In this document: piece by piece, positions 54,171 to 64,000 of the stretch
How positions within the stretch are numbered: the stretch's first letter is position 1
How the letters are laid out: each line of letters opens with the position of its first letter
Assembly (NCBI GenBank): GCA_023362775.1
Contig: JALMGJ010000005.1
Coordinates: 37,691,463 to 37,755,462 of the forward strand
Origin: Charina bottae
Taxonomy: Eukaryota; Chordata; Lepidosauria; Squamata; Charinaidae
Direction of reading: 5' to 3'
DNA length: 64,000 nt
Notes under the pieces: generated by a model
Databases searched by the model: none
Told to the model about the DNA's origin: nothing
What the model saw: the letters and a program-made list of their open reading frames with translations, nothing else
Position numbers and translations under genes: made by a program

Positions 54171-55349
54171 GCGTACTTTTGTGTTCTTGCTCTTGACTCA
54201 ATTGGTTACAAGAGACCACTGCAGCCTCATAGCTTTGGAAAATAAAATGATTGTTTGAATGCTCTCTATTTGTTGGTGTTTTTTGGGTAAGTTTTCTATC
54301 ATACATGCCCTGCAAATGATACATCAGGGCACCTGCAAAAGATACATCAGGGCACCACCATTTATCACAAGCCAGAATAAAGACAGAATAGAGATCAGCA
54401 AGTTGCCTTTAAAATTCAGGCACCTGAGTGGTGTGGGGCTGGAAAGAACCTAGTCCCTGAATTTGAGAAACACTATACCTTTGCAACGTGCCCCCCCCCC
54501 AAGTATCAAACAACAAGTACTTCAGGCAAAGCAAAAAGCGTTTATAAGGGGGGGGGTGTCAAGTCTTTATATAGAATTACAAAAATTTGATATTTGTGTT
54601 AGATGCGTCATGAAGCAACAAATCGAACAATAGAAGACACTGATTCTAGATAACATTCCACAAGTGGCAAATTCATGGGTTACATCCCTCTCTTTCTCAC
54701 CCGGGTTTGTATCTTTCTTAACACTTGCAAATGTATTCAAGGACTTCACAATACACTCCTTTTGTGTAGTTCCTGAAAAGGCTAGTTTTCACACCTCAAA
54801 GGAAATGGCCTTGGCTCAAAGGAAAAATGTGGTTTCCTAAACTTCAAAAGGAGGCATGGATGCCATGCTAAAATGCTAATATCACCTTTATTAAAAAGCT
54901 AATAATGAAGCCTAAAATTCCAGATAACAAGCACATGGGACAGCTATAGGGAGCCACAGAGATGACCTTGGAGAATCTATTGAGAGACAGTTCCAGCAAC
55001 ATAATTCAAAAAATGTGTTGAGCCTGAGAAACAGGGAAAGTGTCAAGAAGAGACTTATTTCAAGTAAGATACTTATTGCAAGAAAACAACAAGGACTCCA
55101 CAGACTTATTCCTTCCTGACTCAGTAGGGTATAAGAGGGAGAAAAGGAAAAATGCAGCCAGGCTTGCAAGATTCTGTTACAATAACCTATCTCAATAAAG
55201 TATAGTTCTAGTCATCTTATGGAGTCTGTTTCCTGATCTGGTCAGTCTTGAAAGGATGACAACAGCACATTTTATGCTGGTGTAGTTTTCTGATTAGGAT
55301 GGGTAGAGAACTGTAGAAAGGCCTTAAATCTTAAAGGTTTCTAGCGTAG

Positions 55350-56334
55350 TGTTGTAAGGCACCAAAACTTACCACGCGCCTTAAGATTAAGCCAAATACA
55401 CAATGGAGACTTTGTAAAAGGAACAGCAGCAAGTTTAATTGGTACCAAGCAAGGTTGCCGGGTGGCAGCCAGACAGCTACCACGTGCAAGTGACCTCTGA
55501 ATGAAACCACCACCCCGAGCATAGGAGTGCACAAACTTTTATACAGTAGATACAGGCAGGAAGTAAGGATGATGATGGTATGCCCATATGTGGGTGAGGT
55601 GTCCTCTGACCATTCCCTGGGATTGGCTAGTTCTTGGGGATCAGGGTCCCTCCCAGAACTGAAGGATTCTGGGATTCACCAGGTCAAGGAGGTGACATGG
55701 GTCATCAACATAGTTACAAAGAATGGAACTTGTGAACATTCATACCACTTGTTCGATGGGCACTGTCGGAGGCCAGAGATTAACATTTACATCTTACAGA
55801 GATAACAGTAACACTTTCAGGGACATTGGGTTATACAAGCATACTAAATCACTAAGGTCAGAACCATAAAATCAAGTCTTTGCATATTCACATCTTGGGA
55901 AGAGGGGAATGAAGGATTTATTACAAGGAAGTCAAGTAAACATGTTAGCTTGTCAAGAAGAAGATGCTGACCAGATAGGGAGAGCCCCAAGCTGGTATGC
56001 ATTCTAAAGAGAGGTAGGATTACTATGTAGCACCTAGCATTTCTATGCAGAATTCTCTGGGGCCTTGCTGGGGCAGGCCCATCTCAAGGGTCATCCTTGG
56101 GTTAACACTTTTTGGTTCAAGCACAATCTTTGGTTCACTAAGGCTCTAGCAGTGTTGCATTACGGGGAAATGCTACAGCAGGGTGTTTTCCAGGCCAAGG
56201 TCTGTGGCCATTCCCTTCAGTGTGTTGAGCAACGACAGCCACTCTGAGCATTCTCTAACTTCTGTTTCAGCAAATATTTAGAAAATGAGGGTTGAGTCAT
56301 CCAGCCTTCCACCCTTGTGTCTCATCCCACTACA
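55350..56334 (-). mobile_element. Possible endogenous LTR
   Basis: On the minus strand: possible start TGTAGTGGGATGAG (56334), TATAAAAG at about 55545, ATTAAA near 55438, and an end TTACAACA at 55350. TG...CA ends and the TATA-to-polyA order fit an LTR. No clear target duplication or coding part, so the boundaries are tentative. Confidence 0.4.
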
Positions 56335-56529
56335 AAGCTAAACTTTTTTCCTAAATACTTTAACATAATTACGTATCAGTGATGTGCAATTTTTCTGCAT
56401 TCAACTTAGAAGCGTATGCCCCTAAAACATAATGTCAATAGATGGCGTACCAGCACTAAGCACACGCATTCCATATTTATTTCTCCCGTTCACTTTGTCA
56501 AGGACAGATTCTGACAGGTGGTTTTACCG

Positions 56530-56829
56530 TTACGCATGCGCATGCCAGCCTTTTTTTTTCTCATTGGCTCAACGCCCTAACATCCAAAAGTCGAGTTGGC
56601 GCATCACGTTTCACGTTTCTTTTCATCCTGATGTTCTGTAAGCAGGTGGGAGTAAATCTACCTACTTCCGGAAATAATCCCTCCCTCCCTTCAACAAGTC
56701 CTCGCCACGCATGCGTGTTGCTCGCTGCCGGAGAAGCTGTTTTTTTTCCATTCGCTATTTCAACTGACGGGATGTAGTTCCTTCCTTCCTTCCACCCCCA
56801 CCGGCGATGTGGGTGCGCTTGGAGGCGGC

Positions 56830-56866
<37 letters not shown>

Positions 56867-56945
56867 CAAGTAGTCATCGCAGCAGCAGTCCTGGCACCCG
56901 CTCTTGCGTGGGGTTGAACGGCTGGTGCCATTGGCGTGCGTCAAG
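56530..56945 (+). promoter_or_regulatory. ARMC8: ARMC8 promoter and 5' leader
   Basis: GC-rich, TATA-less. Visible motifs: NRF1-like acgcatgcgcatg (56532-56544) and cacgcatgcgtg (56706-56717), inverted CCAAT (attgg, 56563) and an ETS site acttccgga (56664-56672). This is the usual make-up of a housekeeping promoter. The start site is not defined by sequence. Confidence 0.75.
56832..56864 (+). repeat. ARMC8: (CAG)11 tract upstream of the ARMC8 start codon
   Basis: Eleven uninterrupted CAG units follow ggcggcgg and end 81 nt before the ATG. It probably lies in the 5' untranslated region. The antisense poly-Cys frame is a by-product. Confidence 0.9.
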
Positions 56946-56990
56946 ATGGCGTGTGTGCTGGAGACACCACTCCGCATGAGTATCCTGTCG
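56946..56990 (+). CDS. ARMC8: ARMC8 exon 1 (coding part)
   Basis: Encodes MACVLETPLRMSILS, then a consensus donor GTAAGT, phase 0. Upstream context tcaagATGg. ARMC8 is an armadillo-repeat scaffold of the CTLH (GID) E3 ubiquitin ligase. The 15 residues match the known N-terminus with conservative changes, and exon 2 confirms it. Confidence 0.95.
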
Positions 56991-58924
56991 GTAAGTGCAG
57001 GCCCGGCGCAGCAACGGCGAGACTAGTACTTCTGGTTCCTGGTGAAGGAAGTCAGCCGCGTTGGGGCTTCCGTTTGGCGGCCTTTTTTCTCTCTCACCTT
57101 GGCTGGAGGAAGCAGGTTTGGTCCTCTCTGTCCGGCCGGGCGAGTGAAGGACTACCTTCTTAGATTGTTCATAGCGGGTCCCGCCCTCCTCGAAGCTTGT
57201 CCTATTTTTTTCTTGCAGCTACGGCAGGAGTAGGACAGCCTTGGCTGCTGCTCGCTTCGAGGTGGGCTGGGGAGATTTGGGGATGTCCAAGTGCAGGACT
57301 TTTTCTCTGAAGGAAATAAAATTGCCAACTCTGCATTATTTTCTGATGTCACGGGGATAAGAGCAGTAGCTCTCATCTTGTATCCATAGATTTTGAGGGA
57401 AGTGAATGATCGTTCTATTGCATTTTCCCCTTTCTCTTTCTTGGTTTTATGAACATTTACAACCACAGTTTTTTTCTCTTCTCTATGTAGAAGTTCTGAC
57501 TATTTTTTATTATTAGAGTAGGGAAAAAACCGTGTATAAGTAATTGACTTACTAGCCCGCATAACTTTTTAAATGCTTGGTTTGTTTCCTAATAACGTTG
57601 AATCTGAACACAATTAGAGTGGCATTCTGTAAAACAGATTCCTATTCCTTTAATAGAAGTCTAGAAAAAGAAGTTATAGCAGTTGCAAGTTCCACCTGCT
57701 GTAGTTTCCTATTTTACACAGCTGTTAATTGTACAGCATAGGAGTTATTTTTTTGTAGCAGGTTACAATGGAGTCACATTGGGGAAAGCTTTTAGTATGG
57801 ATGTATATATACTAATGTATAGGCACTAAGAAGTATATTCCATTAAGTTCAGATATAAGTACTCACATAAGTCTTGGCTAACCAGTCCATACCTGCATGT
57901 GTTAGCATTGGATTTCCACTTTCTCTACTGCTGCCAAGTTCATAAAAATGCTGCAGCTTTGGGGACAGGGAGGTGATTACAGTATGCTGTTATAGCTACT
58001 TTAGTATCATTTATAAATGTGGCTGCATCTGTATCAAGAACATTTAAGGAATGTGCTGTTTTCAACATGATTCTGTTGAGATTCTGTGTCATTGTATTGC
58101 AAAATCTATTACCTTGTAGGTTTGGATATGTTCCAAGAGTCTGAAAGGGCTATATAGCAAGTATGAAATTCTTGTGTTTGTACACTGTTCTTACATGTAA
58201 CATCCATTGAAGAAAGGAAAAAAAGTTTGTTTGCACTATGGACAATACTATTTTTGCATGAAACCATAGGTTTTTTTTGTATATGTGTGTAATTTTAGAA
58301 TTGTTTTTTGGGTTAAAGATTTGTGGACATGTTTCTAACCATGGAACTACAAGGAAAACTTGATTTAATGAACCGATTTCGAGAAAGGGGTATGTTGTTC
58401 TTGATTGTCCATCAATATACTGTATATCATCCATGCCAGTGTCATTACTTAAATAACGTCATTTGCATCATTTTATGTTTCTGTCTAGCTGTAGAAACAG
58501 AATGGTATTTTTTTAAAAAATTTGATTTATCTCATAGGTTATGGATTGGGCAACATCCCTACAGGAAGCTGTTTTAGATACCTAAGCGATAGCATTAAAT
58601 GCCAAAATGTTAGCTTTATTGATGACTGAACAAATATTTCAAATCTGTAATGCCAGCAGTTGAAGAATTTTGTAATTTAGTAAATGATGCACTTGACTAA
58701 TATAGCATAATATCTTCAACAGCTCCCCATCATCACTTTTGGTTCTGAGAGTAGGCATATTTAAAATATGTACAAATGCATTTTTATTTATAGTACAAAG
58801 GGGAAAATTGGCAAAGGGATCTGGTCTTGTGTTGGAGAAATATTAGGATTAAGTTCTACTGATTGGAAAATTATAAATTAGCAGACTGAATTCTACCAAG
58901 ACAGAGTGGCTATGGATTTGGAAA

Positions 58925-59690
58925 TGTATTGAGTCCAGAGTGTCTATTTTTTAGTCTGGATGAGGTAACATTTCACCAGATGAGCTGACCCACAACTTGG
59001 AGGTCCTCCTGGACTCAGGGCTCCTGGTTGAACAGCAGGTGGAGGCTGTGGCCATGAGGGCGTTTGCACAATTATATCTTGTATGCCAGCTGTGGCCTTT
59101 TTAAATCAGGAAGCTTTACTTTCAGTCACTCATGCTCTTGTCACCTTGGAGCTAGATCATTGTAATGCACTCTACATGGGGCTATCCTTGATGACCTTCT
59201 GAAATCCTAAGCTGGTGCAACATGTAGCAGCCTGGGTAATTATAGGTACACCAAAATTTGCCTGTGTAACATCACTATTATGGGAGCTATACCAGCTGCT
59301 ACATAGCTTCCAGGTGCAATTCAAGATGCTGGTTGTCATCTTTAAAGCCCTTTGCAGATGCCTCTGTGATGGCCTTCTCCAAGCTGAATCTGCCCATCCA
59401 ATTTGCCGAAGTCCCACCACTGAAGGAATACAATTTTCAGGGACCCTGAGCTTCACTTCTCTCCTTTGGAACAGGACCAACTTACTACATTTTTCAAGAG
59501 CTGTAAAAACATGGATCACCAGAAAGGCATTTGGGGACAATAAGATGCTGTCCTGAATGGTAATGCATTGGATGATCAGTTACAACTATATTAATTTTTA
59601 TTTTTAATCTTCTAAATGTAATATTGTAAGTCTCTTGGAGTCTCTGGAAATAAAGTGGCATGTGAGTTGTAGTAAATAAAATAAAGGTCA
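58925..59690 (+). pseudogene. L2-like LINE 3' fragment
   Basis: Traces such as HNLEVLLDSGLLVEQQVEAV and LELDHCNALYMGLSL are followed by ACVTSLLWELYQLLHSFQVQ in another frame, the L2 C-terminal region, then a tail gtctcttggagtctctggaaataaa. Multiple stops. Confidence 0.75.
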
Positions 59691-60819
59691 GATTTCCTTG
59701 AAAGCAAGTACTGTATTGATTCTCCTGTAACATGCAATTCTAAGAAAAACGTTGATCAGGAAAATTCATGTCTTTGTTCAGGTGGACCAGCAGCAAGGCT
59801 AGGCATGTCTGGCTAATGTCACATGTGAATGGAATATGCACTGTAGAATATTACCTAGAATTCTGGGCAACTCACTCCTGCTACTACTCATAAAAACCAA
59901 TGTGGATAGGACTCCTTGAAAGCACAGCATTTGGAAACAATATTTATTTGCATAACAATTACATAACAATTACATTTGTTACATAACAATTCTGTGCATA
60001 TTTACTGAAATCCTTTGTGTTAAATGGAAGTTACTCTTGTATGTACAAGCATCCTGAGTGAATCAAGGTTTCACTGTACCTCTAAGGATGCTAATCTATG
60101 TTTTGGATCTAGATTTAGAGACATACAACAGTGCTTGTAAAAATAGACTTTTCTTTCCCTATGTTGCTTATCATAGCAACAGCCCTTCCATTTGGCACTA
60201 TTGAGTAGTGTATAGTGTGGTACAGCAGCATGGTGATTCCCCCCAAAATGATCAAACCCATTTCTCATGACTGCTTTCAGAAAACACTTTCTGTGATGAA
60301 TATTGAGAGACAAACTGTGTTGTAGTACTTCTGTGGAAAGACTTGCTTTTTGGGGATTCAAAAATGATGCTAATACATTTCTGTGTTTCATGAAAAAGAC
60401 ACTTAAACTGCTGGGGCTTGTTTCTGAATAAACATAAACAGCTTCCTAGATACCTAGGAGCAGCCACAATGGTGTAATGTACATTATGACATCACACTAA
60501 TTATACACATTGTGTAACTTCTGTCAGTTTCATAATTACATGAATGGCATGTTGAATGGCATGTAGTACTAATTTGCACAGTGACCTTGGGATGTGAGTG
60601 ATGTCACTTGCACCTCCCCTCCCATATGGATTCCCATGACATTTTGATTAAAAGATAAGCAAGAGAGAGGCAAAGAAGAAAAAACTGTCCCTGTTCACTC
60701 TACCAGACATGATTATGTATAATTTGATCACGTACCCCTCAGTCGCATTTTTTCAAGACTTGACTTGTATGCAAGATGTTTTTAGCTGGTTCATTTTGGT
60801 GGTCTTCCTCTACACTTTT

Positions 60820-61040
60820 TCCAGCCCTATTATATCCTTGTTATAATGCATAAACCAGAACTGTATGCAGTACTCCAGATGCAGACACATGGATTTGTGT
60901 AAAGGCATTACAGTGTTGACTTCTTTATTTTGAATTATTTTCTTGATCATCCCTAGTATGCAATTTGCCTTTTTCTCAGCTGCTGCATACAGAGTTACTA
61001 TCATAATTGAGCTGTCCACTTATGATCCCAAGATCATAAG
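60820..61040 (+). mobile_element. CR1-like LINE fragment
   Basis: ccagaactgtatgcagtact and ttgcctttttctcagctgctgc are phrases typical of the CR1 3' region. Confidence 0.6.
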
Positions 61041-62098
61041 TGTGGTTGAGAATTAGGTGGTGTACAAGTTTAATAAATTATTATTATCTTGTTATAGACA
61101 ATATTGTTTTCTTGGAAACAGTGTAGAAGTGGGTTGCCATTGCCTTCTTCCAAAAAGTTTTTTTTTTAATTTCCATTCTAGTATTCTGTATAGATCTCTC
61201 ATTTAAATACTGTACTAACCAAGGCAATAGCTTAGCTTCCCAGCCTAACCAGGCAAATGCTACTACCTGATGTGATGGAAAGCAATACAAAATTATTATC
61301 TTTTGCTATTGATACTGCTTTGGCATTGTGTCTGATAACTGTATAATGCCTCTTATATTTTGAACAAATGCCAGAGGAATTCTGTTTGCATACATAGAAT
61401 CTAATCCCTACACTTGAGATTAAGTACATTTTGAATTGTATAACTGAATGGAACTTTCAGTCCTTCCATTCAAGAATCGATTAGCCGTTACTCCCAAAAT
61501 TCTTTTTAATAGTACTGTATAATTTAGAATGGGTAGATGAATAATTTTACAACTTCTATTGTTCAACTATTGGAGGTTGGAAATCTTTATACTAATCATG
61601 CAGAAATCAACTTCTGTCTGTTCTTATTTATTTTGTTATTGTTGATAACCGTTCAATTAGAAATTCCTATATTTATTTTTTAAATTGAAATGCTTATTTT
61701 TGCATTACTGTTACATTGTATTTTGGTATTTCTCTGATAAGAAATATTTGTCACTTTTCCAACAAACTGAGTTTAGAATAACTCCTGGCAACACAGAGAG
61801 AGCAGCATGCTTAACTATTCTTCCTGGCCTTTCCACTAAACCTCTTTACAAGTCTTTCCATATTATTGAGGGATTTTGTTATACCTGGCTAAATAAGGGA
61901 AGGCAGATTCACCTTAAATTAAGTACAGTATTTTGAATAAATGGAGTCCCATTTTTATTGAATAACATATTCTAAAATATTTATATGCTTAGGGCTCAAA
62001 TTTGTTAGGAAATAAATATTACTGCTTCATAGTCTTTTGCATTCTTGCATTTTTAAAAATGTATATCACTGACAGACTACAAATGTCTTTGCTTACAG

Positions 62099-62175
62099 GA
62101 AGTTACAGCAAGTAGTCGCCATTATGTTGACAGATTATTTGATCCTGATCCCCAAAAAGTTCTTCAGGGTGTCAT
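62099..62175 (+). CDS. ARMC8: ARMC8 exon 2
   Basis: A 77-nt exon between TTACAG and GTAAGT, too short for an ORF scan. It encodes [19 protein letters not shown] then KVLQGV and two bases of the next codon, the conserved start of the ARMC8 armadillo region. It joins exon 1 in phase 0. Confidence 0.97.
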
Positions 62176-64000
62176 GTAAGTGATACAGACATTTTTGCTA
62201 TTGTGCCTTTAATTTCCTAGCTTTGTTTGAATCATTTTCATTATTTGCTTTTTATACTTCACATGGGTTACTACACATTTGAGGCATTACTAATGAAATA
62301 CGCTCAGTTACTTTTTCAGCTAATATATAATATAGTATAAGTCTTTCCTTATTTAACTTTCCATGTGTGTCAGTTTGGTTTGATTTCTAAATCATGCCTA
62401 AATCATGCCTATCATCTTACACATCTGATAGTAATGTATTTTCCTGTCTGCACAGTATACACCTTCACATCTGATGAGAATTCCCCAGTGTTTTAAAGGA
62501 TACATATTAAGATACTTTTAACAGACTTTAAAAATTTAAAGTATAAGTAACATATATCTTAAATTTAGTTAAAGTGAATCATAAATATAAATTTAGGTAT
62601 AAATTTTCTCTTATACCTGAAATATGAGCATCTGATAGACAAATTATTTAAATTCAGGTGTAGTATTAAAACCATAATTTAACATGATTAGAATAAGATT
62701 CATTCTTTATCTGTAGTTATAAGAATATTATTGGAAGCTTCTGTTTAACCACAGTACATGTGTACATTCTAATGTCATGGTAATCGTAACAGTGGTTACA
62801 TAAAGCAAATCAACCTCAGAAAGTATGGTTTTATTGTGGTTTAATCTAAAATTAAACAAAAGTTTCTGAATTTGTTTATGTCACTGTGTTGGAAGAGCAA
62901 ACAAGCATTACTTCTGAATATGGCAAATAAAGACAGTGAGGATGGAAAACATGTTTCTGTGTGCTTTTATATTTTTGTACCTGGGAAAGAAAATGATTGG
63001 TATATGCAGATCAGGATCAATTAACTTGGTTAAGCAGTAGTTAAAAACACAAAAGAAGATTTTTGTTTCTATTTTGCTTTGGCCCTGTTTTATGGCTCCC
63101 GTTAGCTTAATCTAGACAGGTACATAGATTTCTACATAGATACAAAGTGTGCTGTGTGCAAACATTTATTAGCAGTAGGAGAATCTCCAGGATTGGTTTC
63201 TGCTGCAGCTGGCAATGCATAAGGTTTTTGTTTGTGCTTAACATATTTTCTATCTAGTTTTCCTTTTCAGAGGAAAATATGCTTGGTTCTCTTTTTTGGG
63301 TAAATATGGTGTTATATATAATTTGTTCTGGAAACCAGATACTGAGTTGGTGTTCCAGTGTTGTATAATAATTCTCTTAGTTACCTCAAAAGAATGATTG
63401 GCTTCTTGTATATGAAGTAGCTATAAGAAATGCCTTAGTTAGTATACCAATACATTCCATATATTTTGACAATAATTGCCTGCTACAAAATCACGTTGAA
63501 AACCCTATGAAATTCTGACCAAACCATATGATTTATGTTCCAACTCCCAAATTGCATTTCCAACATAAGGGGATTGTAACCCACCCTTATTTAAGCAGTT
63601 TTAAATGTGTCCAATAAATCTGAAATGATTATTCTGGTTTAACTACAAAATAAAATGGTTTCGTGCTTCTGATTGAAAAGGTGATTCAAGCTCATTATTC
63701 CAAAGTACAGACAGTTTTAATATCAATTTTAATATACCTTCATTTTCCAAAGATCATTATTCGAAAGTACAAAGGATTTAATATAATTTAAAATATACTT
63801 CATCACCAGATAAAGATAAAAAGGTGAACATTCAGTGAAAGTTTTTTTTAACAAAATACTTAATAAACGGGCATTTAGAAGATGGACTAAAAATCTTATA
63901 TCACAAATAGTACTGTAGATATATATAAAAAAGGGATGTTGTATCTGTCAACTGGTGTGGTACATAATTATTAAATAGGCATAGTTTAAGGATCAGTAAA
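62176..64000. other. ARMC8: ARMC8 intron 2 (partial)
   Basis: AT-rich. I find no third exon (expected to encode DMKNAVIGNNKQKAN) before the window ends, and no clear transposon. Confidence 0.6.

Larger units (their letters stand above)
44221..56530. other. Intergenic region between PPP2R3A and ARMC8
   Basis: Named repeats are listed separately. The stretches 44300-45000, 46341-46685, 49800-50040, 50402-51035, 51640-52740 (AT-rich with degenerate aatcttta/tatcttatct units repeated about every 180-190 bp), 54180-54470 and 54560-55340 contain no gene I recognise. Confidence 0.5.
56991..62098. other. ARMC8: ARMC8 intron 1
   Basis: Contains an L2-like fragment (58925-59690) and a CR1-like fragment (60820-61040). 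The stretches 57240-58900, 59700-60800 and 61050-62090 show nothing I can name. Confidence 0.6.

Noticed and set aside
56561..56977. 138-codon antisense frame with a poly-Cys run
   Set aside because: Reverse of the CAG tract and ARMC8 leader; no homology.
1..64000. CRISPR arrays, operons, bacterial-type systems
   Set aside because: No regularly spaced direct repeats with unique spacers; spliced vertebrate genes and retroelements explain the window.

Overview
This window looks like a gene-rich but transposon-riddled stretch of a squamate reptile genome (lizard or snake). Three observations point there: copies of the tRNA-derived 'Sauria' SINE with an (ACCTTT)n tail, Bov-B/RTE LINE pieces, and vertebrate spliced genes separated by CR1, L2, L1, Penelope and hAT debris. 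The species is an inference. It is not bacterial; most short open frames on either strand are chance frames or transposon debris.

Host genes. The minus strand from about 44.2 kb down to 4.96 kb carries PPP2R3A, encoding the PR130/PR72 B''-type regulatory subunits of protein phosphatase 2A. I could place a CpG-rich non-coding first exon, the large PR130-specific coding exon (649 codons), the separate PR72-specific first coding exon, and nine shared downstream exons with matching splice phases. Both calcium-binding EF-hand exons are included. The last part of the gene (about 130 codons by family length) lies beyond the left edge. On the plus strand, ARMC8 (armadillo subunit of the CTLH/GID ubiquitin ligase) starts at about 56.9 kb; exons 1 and 2 are in the window and the rest runs off the right edge. 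The two genes are head to head about 12.7 kb apart, which is not the arrangement I recall from human 3q22.

Mobile DNA. (1) At 0-3.4 kb, minus strand, an RTE-like LINE has a 919-codon APE-endonuclease/reverse-transcriptase frame with no stop up to the window edge. (2) At 21.9-28.6 kb there is a complete, apparently very young sushi-type chromovirus. Its 339-bp LTRs look identical and it has a perfect 5-bp target duplication. Gag and pol are intact, a GGGAAAC frameshift site joins them, a C-terminal chromodomain is present, and the leader is built for self-primed reverse transcription. (3) Eight non-autonomous hAT elements share CAGRGCTTTCC/CATAGCTTTCC termini; six are flanked by their own 8-bp duplications and the other two are the second members of tandem pairs. 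All seven target sequences fit NNNTANNN, the Buster-type signature. Twice, two elements sit in tandem re-using one target. (4) There is a nested cluster at 46.7-49.7 kb (L1 with hAT, LTR and Penelope insertions). (5) Three full-length Sauria SINEs have perfect target duplications, alongside many L2/CR1/Bov-B fragments.

Layout: 0-3.5 kb LINE; 3.5-5 kb SINE and repeats; 5-21 kb PPP2R3A exons with repeat-laden introns; 21.9-28.6 kb chromovirus inside the PPP2R3A intron, 0.3 kb from the PR72 first exon; 29-35 kb intron with a 1.5-kb GC-rich hAT element; 35.6-37.5 kb PR130 exon; about 44 kb PPP2R3A CpG island; 44-56 kb intergenic repeats; 56.5-64 kb ARMC8 promoter, exons 1-2 and introns. All alignments were done by eye; family names rest on recognised motifs, not database searches.
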